NCBI GenBank assembly: GCA_013816485.1
Contig: JACDEI010000012.1
Location: forward strand, 49,312-113,311
Direction: 5' to 3'
Source of the DNA: Planctomycetota bacterium
Lineage (GTDB): Bacteria > Planctomycetota > UBA11346
DNA: 64,000 nt
Shown here: positions 1 to 7,860 of the stretch, piece by piece
How positions within the stretch are numbered: the first letter of the stretch is position 1
Layout of the letters: each line of letters begins with the position of its first letter
Notes under the pieces: generated by a model
Told to the model about the DNA's origin: nothing
Database searches by the model: none
The model's input: the letters and a program-made list of their open reading frames with translations, nothing else
Program-made: the position numbers and the translations under genes

Positions 1-2
1 GC

Positions 3-1550
3 CTCGCCCGCACTGCGAACGACAAATACAAGCAGGACAACGCCGAGCGCGCCATCGCCAAGGGTTCGAAGTCGATCTCATTCTACTCGACGGGTGCTCC
101 TGGCGATCCCGCCTTCGGCGGAAAAGAGCCGTGGGAAGATCTGTGCGCCGGTCCACACGTGCCGAACACGGGTGTGCTTGGCGCGTTCAAAATCATGAGC
201 GTCGCCGGTGCCTACTGGCACGGCGATCAGGCGAGCGATCAGCTCACGCGTGTCTACGGCACGTGTTTCGCCGACGACAAGGGCCTCAAGGCCCACCTCA
301 CGCGCATCGAGGAAGCCAAGAAACGCGACCACCGCAAGCTCGGCAAGGAGATGGACCTCTTCCACGTCGATGAGGAAAATCCCGGCCAGGTGTTCTGGCA
401 TCCCAAGGGCTGGTCGATCTACCGCGCGCTGGAAGATTACGTCCGCGCCAAGATCCGCGGTCACGGCTATGTCGAGGTGAAAACGCCGGCGATCATGCCG
501 CAGTCGCTGTGGGAACGTTCCGGCCACTGGGCCAAGTACCGCGACAACATGTTCGTCACCGAGAGCGAGAAGCGCCACTTCGCACTCAAGCCGATGAACT
601 GCCCAGGCCACATCGAGATTTTCAAGCAGGGCCTCAAGAGCTACCGCGACCTGCCGCTGCGCATGGCCGAATTCGGCGCCTGCACGCGCAACGAAGTCAG
701 CGGCGCGCTGCACGGCATCATGCGTGTGCGCGGCTTCGTCCAGGACGATGCGCACATCTTCTGCACCGAGGCCCAGATCCCTGGGGAGGTCGCGTCGTTC
801 TGCGCCTTGCTGAAAGAGGTCTACGCCGACTTCGGCTTCGGCGATGACCGCGTGATCGTCAAGTTCAGCACGCGCCCAGCGCTGCGCGTCGGTGACGACG
901 CCACGTGGGATCGCGCTGAAGCAGCGCTCGCCGACGCCTGCAAACAGGCTGGCTTGGCCTACGCGGTGGCTCCCGGTGAAGGCGCGTTCTACGGCCCCAA
1001 GTTGGAGTTCACGCTGGTCGACGCCCTCGGCCGTCACTGGCAGTGCGGCACCATCCAGGTCGATTACCAGCTGCCATCACCGGAACGCCTCAACGCCACC
1101 TTCGTCGGTGAAGACGGCCAGAAGCACCACCCGGTGATGCTGCACCGCGCCATCCTCGGCTCACTCGAACGTTTCGTCGGCATCCTGATCGAACACTTCG
1201 CCGGCAAGTTCCCGCTGTGGCTGGCACCCGAGCAGATCCGCCTGCTGCCGATCACCGATGAGCAGATTCCCTACGCCGAGAACGTGGTGAAGCAGCTCTG
1301 CGACGCCGGCATCCGCGCCACGCTCGATCGCACACCGGACAAACTCGGCGCCAAGATCCGCCTCGCGCGCAACGATCGCGTGACGTATTTCGGCGTCATC
1401 GGCGGCCAGGAAGTCACCGACGAGACCATCGCCCTGCAGGCGCAGAACGGCGACAAAGTCGGGACGTTCCCGGTCGATGATGTCATCGCACGCATGCTCG
1501 AAGAGATCGCCGAGAAGAAGCTGCCGGTGCAGGCCGCCGCGGCGGGCTGA
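3..1550 (+). CDS. thrS: Threonyl-tRNA synthetase, 3' part (5' end outside window)
   Basis: Charges tRNA-Thr with threonine in the cytoplasm. The frame is open from base 3 with no start, so the TGS domain and the beginning of the editing domain lie outside the window. The visible part begins in the editing domain, with [11 protein letters not shown] followed by [11 protein letters not shown]. The class II catalytic core follows: the zinc/threonine site MNCPGH, motif 2 around [19 protein letters not shown], and [12 protein letters not shown]. The C-terminal anticodon-binding domain starts near [14 protein letters not shown]. The gene ends with TGA and is followed by a long palindrome (1585-1652). 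A GTG at 159 is internal to the editing domain and is not a start. Confidence 0.97.
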   Translation, partial: LARTANDKYKQDNAERAIAKGSKSISFYSTGAPGDPAFGGKEPWEDLCAGPHVPNTGVLGAFKIMSVAGAYWHGDQASDQLTRVYGTCFADDKGLKAHLTRIEEAKKRDHRKLGKEMDLFHVDEENPGQVFWHPKGWSIYRALEDYVRAKIRGHGYVEVKTPAIMPQSLWERSGHWAKYRDNMFVTESEKRHFALKPMNCPGHIEIFKQGLKSYRDLPLRMAEFGACTRNEVSGALHGIMRVRGFVQDDAHIFCTEAQIPGEVASFCALLKEVYADFGFGDDRVIVKFSTRPALRVGDDATWDRAEAALADACKQAGLAYAVAPGEGAFYGPKLEFTLVDALGRHWQCGTIQVDYQLPSPERLNATFVGEDGQKHHPVMLHRAILGSLERFVGILIEHFAGKFPLWLAPEQIRLLPITDEQIPYAENVVKQLCDAGIRATLDRTPDKLGAKIRLARNDRVTYFGVIGGQEVTDETIALQAQNGDKVGTFPVDDVIARMLEEIAEKKLPVQAAAAG

Positions 1551-1584
1551 TACCACCAGGGGCCAACGTCCACGCGACGTCTTT

Positions 1585-1652
1585 CCCTGGGGGCGTGGGC
1601 GGCCCGCCCGCGCTCGACGTTTTGCGCGGGCGGGCCGCCCACGCCCCCAGGG
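1585..1652. repeat. Perfect 29-bp inverted repeat between thrS and GH5
   Basis: Arms 1585-1613 and 1624-1652 are exact reverse complements around a 10-nt loop. The arm begins CCCTGGGGGCGTGGGCGG. It lies 34 bp after the thrS stop and could end transcription, but there is no T-run. It resembles the other GC-rich palindromes in the window, which also open with CCCTGGG or CCCGGG. Confidence 0.85.
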
Positions 1653-1720
1653 TGAGCCACCGGTCGTCACAGCGTTCATTGTCGCGCGTTGATCGGCGGA
1701 CTCCCACTCAAGATCGCCGC

Positions 1721-3220
1721 ATGCGCAACGCCACCCTGCTCGCTCTGTTCACGCTGCTAATCCCGCTGTCAGCAGCAGAAAATACCTGGCTCCCAGCATC
1801 GGCGCAGAAACTCCCCCGTTGGCGCGGCTTCAACCTGCTGGAGTGGTTCAACGTCGGCAACGCGCAAGCCTTCCGCGAGGAGGACTTCAAACTCATCAAG
1901 GAGCTCGGCTTCAACTTCGTACGCATCCCGATGGATTACCGCATCTGGATCACCGATGGCGATTGGGAGCAGATCAACGAGGAAAAGTTCGCCGAACTCG
2001 ATCAAGCGGTGAAGTGGGGCGAACAGTACGGCCTGCACGTGTCGCTGAACTTCCACCGTGGACCGGGCTACACCGTCGCGCAGCCGCCGGAACCCAAGGT
2101 GCTGTGGACCGATGCCGACGCGCAACGGGTGTGCGCCAAGCACTGGGCCTTCGTGGCGAAACGTTACCGCGGGATTCCCAATGAACGCCTGAGCATCGAC
2201 CTGCTCAACGAACCGGCGAACGTCGAGAGCGGGGTTTATGCCGCGGCGGCGAAGCTGCTGATCGCCGCCATCCGCGCCGAGGACCCTGCGCGCCTGATCA
2301 TCTCCGACGGACTCGACTGGGGCAAAAAACCATGTTTTGAACTCGTCGCTGCCAACGTGGCGCAGGCCACGCGTGGTTACGCACCGTTCGAGGTCACCCA
2401 CTTCCGCGCCGACTGGGTCGAGGGCTGGGAAAAGATGGCTCCGCCAGCGTGGCCGATGCCGCGCGTGGCCGGCGTCATGGGCGGCCCAGGAAAACCAGCG
2501 ATGAACATGCCGCTGCGCGTTGATGGCCCGTTTACCACGGCGGCGAAACTCCGCCTGCGTGTCGGCACGGTGTCGGACCGCGGCAACCTGATCGTGAAAG
2601 CGGATGGCAAACCGCTGTGGGAACACGCCTTCATCTGCGGACCGGGTGACGGTGAATGGGCCGAGGCGATCTTCGTCGCCGAGTACAAGATCCACCAGAA
2701 CCGCTATGATCGCGATTACGTGGTCGACATTCCCGTCGGAACCCAGGCGGTGACGGTCGAGAACACCACCGGCGATTGGTTGTCACTGCGCGAGATCGGC
2801 ATCGCCATCGCCGGTACCCGTGAAGCGGTGGCACCGACCACCGGCGAATGGAACGAACCGCCTGGGGTGCTGCGACTGACCACCCCCGACAACGGCAATC
2901 CCATGCTGACCTCGACCGGTGGCCGCGATCGCGATTGGTTGTGGCGCACCGCGATCCTGCCGTGGAAGGAGCTCGAAGGGAAAGGTGTCGGCGTGATGGT
3001 CGGCGAATGGGGCGCGTTCGACCAGACGCCGCACGACATCACCCTGCGCTGGATGGAAGACTGCCTGATCAACTACCAGACGGCAGGCTGGGGCTGGGCG
3101 CTGTGGAACTTCCGCGGCGGCTTCGGACCGCTCGACAGCAACCGCAGCGACGTGATCTATGAGGACTGGAAGGGACACAAGCTCGACAGGAAGATGTTAG
3201 AGCTGCTGCAGCGCTACTGA
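1721..3220 (+). CDS. Secreted GH5-type glycoside hydrolase
   Basis: A 499-residue secreted retaining beta-glycosidase of clan GH-A, most like cellulase family GH5. The signal peptide is MRNATLLALFTLLIPLSAA. The (beta/alpha)8 barrel shows RWRGFNLLEWF, FNFVRIPMDYRIW and LHVSLNFHRGPGY. The acid/base is Glu164 in LLNEP and the nucleophile is Glu429 in VGEWGAFDQT. Between them an insertion of roughly 160 residues (about 235-395) has beta-sandwich character (LRLRVGTVSDRGNLIVKADG and similar). This makes the protein longer than a bare GH5 domain and may be an embedded carbohydrate-binding module. The ATG at 1721 was chosen because the signal peptide follows it; the upstream in-frame extension is palindrome sequence. 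Substrate is unknown; beta-glucan or mannan is plausible. Confidence 0.88.
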   Translation: MRNATLLALFTLLIPLSAAENTWLPASAQKLPRWRGFNLLEWFNVGNAQAFREEDFKLIKELGFNFVRIPMDYRIWITDGDWEQINEEKFAELDQAVKWGEQYGLHVSLNFHRGPGYTVAQPPEPKVLWTDADAQRVCAKHWAFVAKRYRGIPNERLSIDLLNEPANVESGVYAAAAKLLIAAIRAEDPARLIISDGLDWGKKPCFELVAANVAQATRGYAPFEVTHFRADWVEGWEKMAPPAWPMPRVAGVMGGPGKPAMNMPLRVDGPFTTAAKLRLRVGTVSDRGNLIVKADGKPLWEHAFICGPGDGEWAEAIFVAEYKIHQNRYDRDYVVDIPVGTQAVTVENTTGDWLSLREIGIAIAGTREAVAPTTGEWNEPPGVLRLTTPDNGNPMLTSTGGRDRDWLWRTAILPWKELEGKGVGVMVGEWGAFDQTPHDITLRWMEDCLINYQTAGWGWALWNFRGGFGPLDSNRSDVIYEDWKGHKLDRKMLELLQRY

Positions 3221-3348
3221 ATCGCGGTTGGCCTTCGTCTGACAGGGCGCTTGGCATCCTTTGCGCTCTGCCTCGATGCCGGGAGAGGATCCGCTCCCTG
3301 CATCCTGTTCCGTCGGCCCACGGGGCCGTCGCGTTCCCCTGGAATCGC

Positions 3349-5142
3349 ATGCGTGACACCGCTTCCCAGCCGCCAGCCAACGCCACCGGCCCGCCCGATC
3401 GTCCCATTGCCGCGCAGGCCGTCATCGGCCCCTACCGGCTGGTCCGGCTGATCGGGCGCGGGGGCATGGGCGTGGTGTACGAGGCGGTGCACCAGGTCAC
3501 CAACCGCGCGGTGGCGCTCAAGGTCATCGACCTCGACGACAACCAACTCAAACACCACCTCGAACGGGTCACGCATGAAGCCATGGCGATGGCCGCGTTG
3601 CGCCATCCCCATGTCATCACCTGCTACAGCTTCGGCGAAGATGGCCGGCACCTGTACCTCGCGCTCGAACTGATCCGCGGCGGCGACACCGTCGGCTTGG
3701 TGGCGAGCAGCGGCGGGCAACTGGACGAGACGACTATCCGCACGCTTGCGCGGCAGTGCGCCGAAGGTCTGGACGCCATCAATCGCGCTGGGCTGGTGCA
3801 TCGCGACATCAAGCCGGCGAACATTCTGCTCGATGAGCAGGGCAACGTGAAGCTCGCGGATTTTGGTCTCGCCTGCGTCGGCCAGCCACCGGCCATGACC
3901 GGCGCGGGCGCAGCCGGGATCATGCCCGAGCCCGGCACTCCGGCCTACATGCCACCAGAGGCGATCACCGCCGAGTGCACGCCCGACATCCGCGGCGATC
4001 TCTATTCGTTGGGCGTCACCATGTACTACTGGGCGGTCGGACGTTCGCCCTTCACCGGCTCCAACGGTTTCTCCGTCATGCAGCGGGTGCTGACCGGCGA
4101 GATCCCGCACCTCGCCACCCTGCGGTCCGATCTGTCGCCGGAACTGGTGGCGATCATTACCACCGCCATGCAGGTCCGACGCGAACTGCGGCAGCAGAAC
4201 CCGCTGGCCTTCCTGCGCGCGCTGCGCGGCGAGCCGGCCACGGATCCGGCGGCAGCCCCAACATCATCGCCGACTCGTGCCAGTCCCAGCGCCAGCGCGC
4301 AGCTCGCGCATCATCCGACGCCGCCCGCGCGGCCGACCGGCTCCTGGGTGACGATCATGGGCGTGGGCGTGGGCGCGGTCGCCGCGCTGGTCGCCGTACT
4401 GGTCGCCGTGCTGGTGCTGCGTCCGGACTCCACGCAGCCCGTGCGTGCAACGCTGACCGAGCAGATACCCACTGACCCGACCGGACCAGCGCATCAGGCG
4501 TTGGGCGACGGCTACCGCCTGCTGTGGCTAGGTGACCCGCTCGTGCGCTTCCGCGAGAACGGCGCGGTCTCCTACGCGCGCTCCGGTCAGCATCTGCATT
4601 TGGCCAATGATGCCTGGCTCGATGGCACGCCGGCACCGGCGTTGATCCGCACGCTCGCCGCCAGCGGCGAGTTCTCCGTCGAGCTGGTGATGCAACCCGC
4701 CAACCTCACCCAGGAGGGACCCGCGCGCATCTTCGTCATCGGCCTGACGCAGCGCGCGGCCAACTTCATGATCGGACAATCCGGCTCGCGGCTGGAACTG
4801 CGCGTGCGCACCTCCGCGACCAACCCGGACGGCACCAGACCACACCTCGTCAGCGAGAACGGCTTGCTGACCGGCGAACTCCAGCACGTGGTCTTCGTGC
4901 GCCGTGGGACCCTCCAGGTGCTCTACGTCGATGGCAAACGTTGCTGCGCCATTGATGTGCCCGGTGAGCTGACGTGGGACCCGGACTACCCGCTGTGCGT
5001 CGGCAATGACCACCGGGGTGGCTTCCCTTGGAACGGAAGTTGCGAACGGCTCGTTCTCGCGGGTCGCGCCTGGACCGACCAGGAGGCGGCGGCGCGGTAC
5101 CGCACGTGGGCGGCGGAAGGCCCTATTCCTCCGGCACGATAA
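3349..5142 (+). CDS. Membrane Ser/Thr kinase with extracytoplasmic LamG-like domain
   Basis: A 597-residue Hanks-type kinase. The N-terminal kinase domain (about 27-290) has the glycine loop IGRGGMGVVYEA, VAIK-type lysine in VALKVI, catalytic loop HRDIKPANILL and DFG in LADFGLA. APE is replaced by PPE in YMPPEA. A Pro/Ser/Ala-rich linker leads to one transmembrane segment near 335-360 (GVGAVAALVAVLVAVLVL). The outer part (about 390-597) looks like a LamG/concanavalin fold: FSVELVMQPANL, HVVFVRRGTLQVLYVDGK, and a terminal motif close to WNGSCERLVLAGRAWTDQEA. This suggests an outside binding domain, perhaps for glycans, signalling inward. It is followed 44 bp later by a second kinase gene on the same strand. 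Confidence 0.9.
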   Translation: MRDTASQPPANATGPPDRPIAAQAVIGPYRLVRLIGRGGMGVVYEAVHQVTNRAVALKVIDLDDNQLKHHLERVTHEAMAMAALRHPHVITCYSFGEDGRHLYLALELIRGGDTVGLVASSGGQLDETTIRTLARQCAEGLDAINRAGLVHRDIKPANILLDEQGNVKLADFGLACVGQPPAMTGAGAAGIMPEPGTPAYMPPEAITAECTPDIRGDLYSLGVTMYYWAVGRSPFTGSNGFSVMQRVLTGEIPHLATLRSDLSPELVAIITTAMQVRRELRQQNPLAFLRALRGEPATDPAAAPTSSPTRASPSASAQLAHHPTPPARPTGSWVTIMGVGVGAVAALVAVLVAVLVLRPDSTQPVRATLTEQIPTDPTGPAHQALGDGYRLLWLGDPLVRFRENGAVSYARSGQHLHLANDAWLDGTPAPALIRTLAASGEFSVELVMQPANLTQEGPARIFVIGLTQRAANFMIGQSGSRLELRVRTSATNPDGTRPHLVSENGLLTGELQHVVFVRRGTLQVLYVDGKRCCAIDVPGELTWDPDYPLCVGNDHRGGFPWNGSCERLVLAGRAWTDQEAAARYRTWAAEGPIPPAR

Positions 5143-5147
5143 GCGCT

Positions 5148-5184
5148 CCCACTCCATCCCGGACCTCAGTGGAATTGGAGTGGG
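5148..5184 (+). promoter_or_regulatory. Hairpin that could mask the ribosome-binding site of the second kinase
   Basis: CCCACTCCA (5148-5156) pairs exactly with TGGAGTGGG (5176-5184). The second arm contains the GGAG (5177-5180) that is correctly spaced for the ATG at 5187. Folding would hide the ribosome-binding site until ribosomes or a factor open it. The pairing is seen directly; the regulatory role is inferred. Confidence 0.45.
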
Positions 5185-5186
5185 CG

Positions 5187-6356
5187 ATGATGGACATCTG
5201 TATGGACAAGGACGCCGCGCTCTTGGAGCTGGCGCGCAAACGACGGCTGCTGAGCGCTGAGCAGATCGAGCGTCTCAGCGGGCACCGTCGGGGTCGCTCG
5301 GCGGCGGTGATGCTGGTGGAGGACGGTTTTCTGGATGCCCAGGTGGTTCGTGCGCTTCGCAGGGACTTGCAGCAAGAGGTGGTGAATCATGCATTCGATG
5401 GCTACGAACTAACCAGCAAGCTCGGCAGCGGTGGCATGTCGGTGGTGTTCAAGGCCACCGATGTGGTGTCGCGTCGGGTGGTGGCGATCAAGGTGGTGTC
5501 GCCCAAGGCCTCCGGCGACCAGGTGTTCCTCGACCACTTCCAACGCGAGGCACGCTCGGCGGCGGCGGTGGTGCATCCGCACGTCATCGCCTGCCACGGC
5601 CTGGGCGAGACCCGCGGAAAAGTTTACATGGTTCTGGAATACATGGCGGGCGGCGACACCCAGGCCCTGGCCGAGCGCCTGGGCGGACATCTGGACGAAA
5701 AACACGTCCTGGAAATTGCGGCAGACTGCGCCAGCGGCCTGGAAGCGATCCACGCCCATGGCATGGTGCACCGCGACATCAAACCCTCGAACATCTTTCT
5801 CGACGAGCATGGCCGGGCCAAAGTCGCCGACCTTGGTCTGGCCAAGAGCCATGCCCCGAATGATCAGCTCACCCTGCCGGGGATGCGTGTCGGCAGTCCC
5901 GGGTATATGGCGCCCGAACAGGCCGGCGGCAGCGGTACGACCGATATCCGCAGCGACATCTACTCGCTCGGCGCCACCATGTTCCACCTGCTGGCCGGGC
6001 GCGGACCGTTCGTTGGGCGCTCGCCGCTCGAGATCATCGTCAACGGTCTGCGCCACGACGCCCCGCCGATGCGGCAGTTCGCTCCCTGGGTCTCGCCCGG
6101 CATGGCGGTGATCGTCCAACGCTGCTTGGCGCGCAAGCCGGAGGAACGTTACCAGCTCCCCGGCGACCTGCGGCTGGCGCTGCTGGACCTGCGGGACGCG
6201 GTCCCGGTCGTGCACACCCGCCCGATCTCCGGGAAGAAGCGACGCACCGGCCGCCGACGGTCGTTCAGCATGCGCGTCGTCGTGCAGGTGACATCCTGGG
6301 CGAAGCGCGTGGTCGGGCGTTTCTTCCAACCGCGCGCCTCCGCCAGGAACGGCTGA
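5187..6356 (+). CDS. Ser/Thr protein kinase, soluble
   Basis: A 389-residue Hanks-type kinase. The first 70 residues are a charged helical region (LARKRRLLSAEQIERLSG and VMLVEDGFLDAQVVRALRRD). The kinase domain follows: glycine loop LGSGGMSVVFKA, lysine in VAIKVV, catalytic loop HRDIKPSNIFLDEHG, DLG instead of DFG in VADLGLA, and GYMAPEQAG. The C-terminus is basic (SGKKRRTGRRRSFSMR) with no clear transmembrane segment. The ATG at 5187 is chosen because GGAG lies at the right distance and the frame upstream overlaps the previous kinase gene. Position suggests co-transcription with the preceding LamG-like kinase. Confidence 0.88.
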   Translation: MMDICMDKDAALLELARKRRLLSAEQIERLSGHRRGRSAAVMLVEDGFLDAQVVRALRRDLQQEVVNHAFDGYELTSKLGSGGMSVVFKATDVVSRRVVAIKVVSPKASGDQVFLDHFQREARSAAAVVHPHVIACHGLGETRGKVYMVLEYMAGGDTQALAERLGGHLDEKHVLEIAADCASGLEAIHAHGMVHRDIKPSNIFLDEHGRAKVADLGLAKSHAPNDQLTLPGMRVGSPGYMAPEQAGGSGTTDIRSDIYSLGATMFHLLAGRGPFVGRSPLEIIVNGLRHDAPPMRQFAPWVSPGMAVIVQRCLARKPEERYQLPGDLRLALLDLRDAVPVVHTRPISGKKRRTGRRRSFSMRVVVQVTSWAKRVVGRFFQPRASARNG

Positions 6357-6363
6357 AGCACGC

Positions 6364-6383
6364 GGCTCCCCGTCAGGGGAGCC
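6364..6383 (+). terminator. Hairpin after the second kinase gene
   Basis: GGCTCCCC and GGGGAGCC form a perfect 8-bp stem with a 4-nt loop, 7 bp after the stop codon. No T-run follows, so it is at best a weak or factor-dependent terminator. Confidence 0.45.
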
Positions 6384-6386
6384 ACA

Positions 6387-6550
6387 CAATGGCGTAAAGT
6401 TAACGAAACGGATTTTTCACCACGAAGGCACGAAGGCACGAAGACACGAAGATGAAAGAAGAAGTGTCGTTTCGACCGCTTGTGCGGTGATTCCTTCGTG
6501 CCTTCGTGGCGGAATTTTTTCTGGTAGCTTGGCTTAGCTTTACGCCATTG
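6387..6550. mobile_element. Short palindromic element with AATGGCGTAAAG termini and CACGAAGG-repeat hairpin
   Basis: Termini AATGGCGTAAAG (6388-6399) and CTTTACGCCATT (6538-6549) are exact inverted repeats. Inside, four copies of an 8-nt unit (ACGAAGGC and variants, 6418-6452) face a shorter inverted counterpart (6491-6512). There is no credible gene. It belongs to the same family as the elements at 16504, 17867 and 44677, with a variant terminus. The short length, inverted ends and absence of a transposase are MITE-like. Confidence 0.65.
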
Positions 6551-6564
6551 GGATCCACGCACCG

Positions 6565-7860
6565 TCAGCGGATCACCACCCGTACCACATTGCCGGGGAT
6601 CAGATCCGGCTTGGGCTGATCCAGATCGATGCGCACGTACACCGCGCTGGGATCGGTGATGCGGTCGCGCAACGACGGATGGACCTTGTACTGGATGCCA
6701 CCGCCAGCGGTGACCTTCCCAGGAATACCGCTGACGCCGGTGGTGGGGTAGACCGTGACCTCGGCGTCCAGCCGCAAGTCACCGGCACGCTCTGGCGGGA
6801 CGAAAGCATTGATCCACAACTTGCCAGTGCCGGAGACCGACATCAGTTCAGAATCCTTCGGCACATTGCTGCCGTCGGTGACGAAGACCTCGGTGACCAC
6901 TCCATCTGCGAGGGCGCGGACCTCGGTTGGTCCGGCGAGCTTGCGCAGATGCGCCTCGCGCGCTTCGAGGCTGATGATGCGTGAACGGATGTTTTCGATC
7001 CCGCGACTGCGGATGCGTTCCAATTCCGCACGTGCCAGTTTGTACAAGGCCGAGATCTTCTCGACATAGGCCTTGCCGGCCTGCACCGCCGCGCTGCCGG
7101 ACTCCTCCTCGATTTGGAAACGTTTGCGCTCGTTGGCGGCCACGGCGATCGTGGCTTCAAGCTGCGCCTTGGCGTCATCGCGCTCGAAGCGCGCCAGACG
7201 CTCCGCTTCGAACGCCATGACCTCTTCGACCGGCAGGGCGGCCGCGACCTGGCGCAGGCCCCGCACCTCGATCAGACGCTTGCTGCGATCGGCGACCACC
7301 TCCTCGCGAAACGCCAATTGGCGCGCGAGACGATCACCTTCCAAGGCGTTCTGCGCTTCCCGATCGCCGCGCGTCTTGCTCAATCCTTGCGCGCGCAGTT
7401 CGAGTTCGCGTAGACGCGCGCGGGCGTTTTCCAGGTCACGCTGCTCCACCGCGGGGTCGTCGAAGGCGGCGTGCTCCTGTTCGAGCATGGTCTCGAGGAT
7501 GCCGCGCTGCTGCGCCAGGATCTCCTGCGCCTCCTTGAGTTCGGTCAGGCCATCGTCGGAGACCAGCACGCACAGGACGGTGTCGGCCGCGATGCGGTCG
7601 CCCGGTTCGACATGGACGCTGACCACCCGTGAGCGCACCGGCGCGTGGAAGACCTCCACGCCGGTCGCCACCACGCCGTAGCTGTAGATGCCGGTACGAG
7701 TGAAGAACCACCAGGCGAGGGCGAACACCAGCAGCGCCACCACCACTCCCAACGCGATGCGGCCGACCGGCACCGGCTGTGGCCGCGCCAGGCGCATCGA
7801 TTCCTGCACGGGCGAGACCACGGGCTGGACGTGGCCATTGCGAACAAAGCTCATCTTCAT
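6565..7860 (-). CDS. HlyD-family periplasmic adaptor (membrane fusion protein)
   Basis: A 431-residue inner-membrane-anchored adaptor that would link an inner-membrane synthase or transporter to a TolC-type outer-membrane channel. One N-terminal transmembrane helix (about 34-52, IALGVVVALLVFALAWWFF) is followed by a lipoyl-like half (APVRSRVVSVHVEPGDRIAA). A long coiled-coil hairpin (about 105-300) and the second lipoyl half (VRALADGVVTEVFVTDGSNV) come next. The beta-barrel region near the end includes LWINAFVPPERAGDLRLDAEV. Its ATG overlaps the stop of the upstream TolC-like gene by ATGA, so translation is probably coupled. It is the last gene of the four-gene polysaccharide operon. Confidence 0.9.
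   Translation of the reverse strand: MKMSFVRNGHVQPVVSPVQESMRLARPQPVPVGRIALGVVVALLVFALAWWFFTRTGIYSYGVVATGVEVFHAPVRSRVVSVHVEPGDRIAADTVLCVLVSDDGLTELKEAQEILAQQRGILETMLEQEHAAFDDPAVEQRDLENARARLRELELRAQGLSKTRGDREAQNALEGDRLARQLAFREEVVADRSKRLIEVRGLRQVAAALPVEEVMAFEAERLARFERDDAKAQLEATIAVAANERKRFQIEEESGSAAVQAGKAYVEKISALYKLARAELERIRSRGIENIRSRIISLEAREAHLRKLAGPTEVRALADGVVTEVFVTDGSNVPKDSELMSVSGTGKLWINAFVPPERAGDLRLDAEVTVYPTTGVSGIPGKVTAGGGIQYKVHPSLRDRITDPSAVYVRIDLDQPKPDLIPGNVVRVVIR

Noticed and set aside
6149..6562. Frame containing HLRVFVPSCLRGE
   Set aside because: It is read through the CACGAAGG hairpin element and antisense to the kinase gene.
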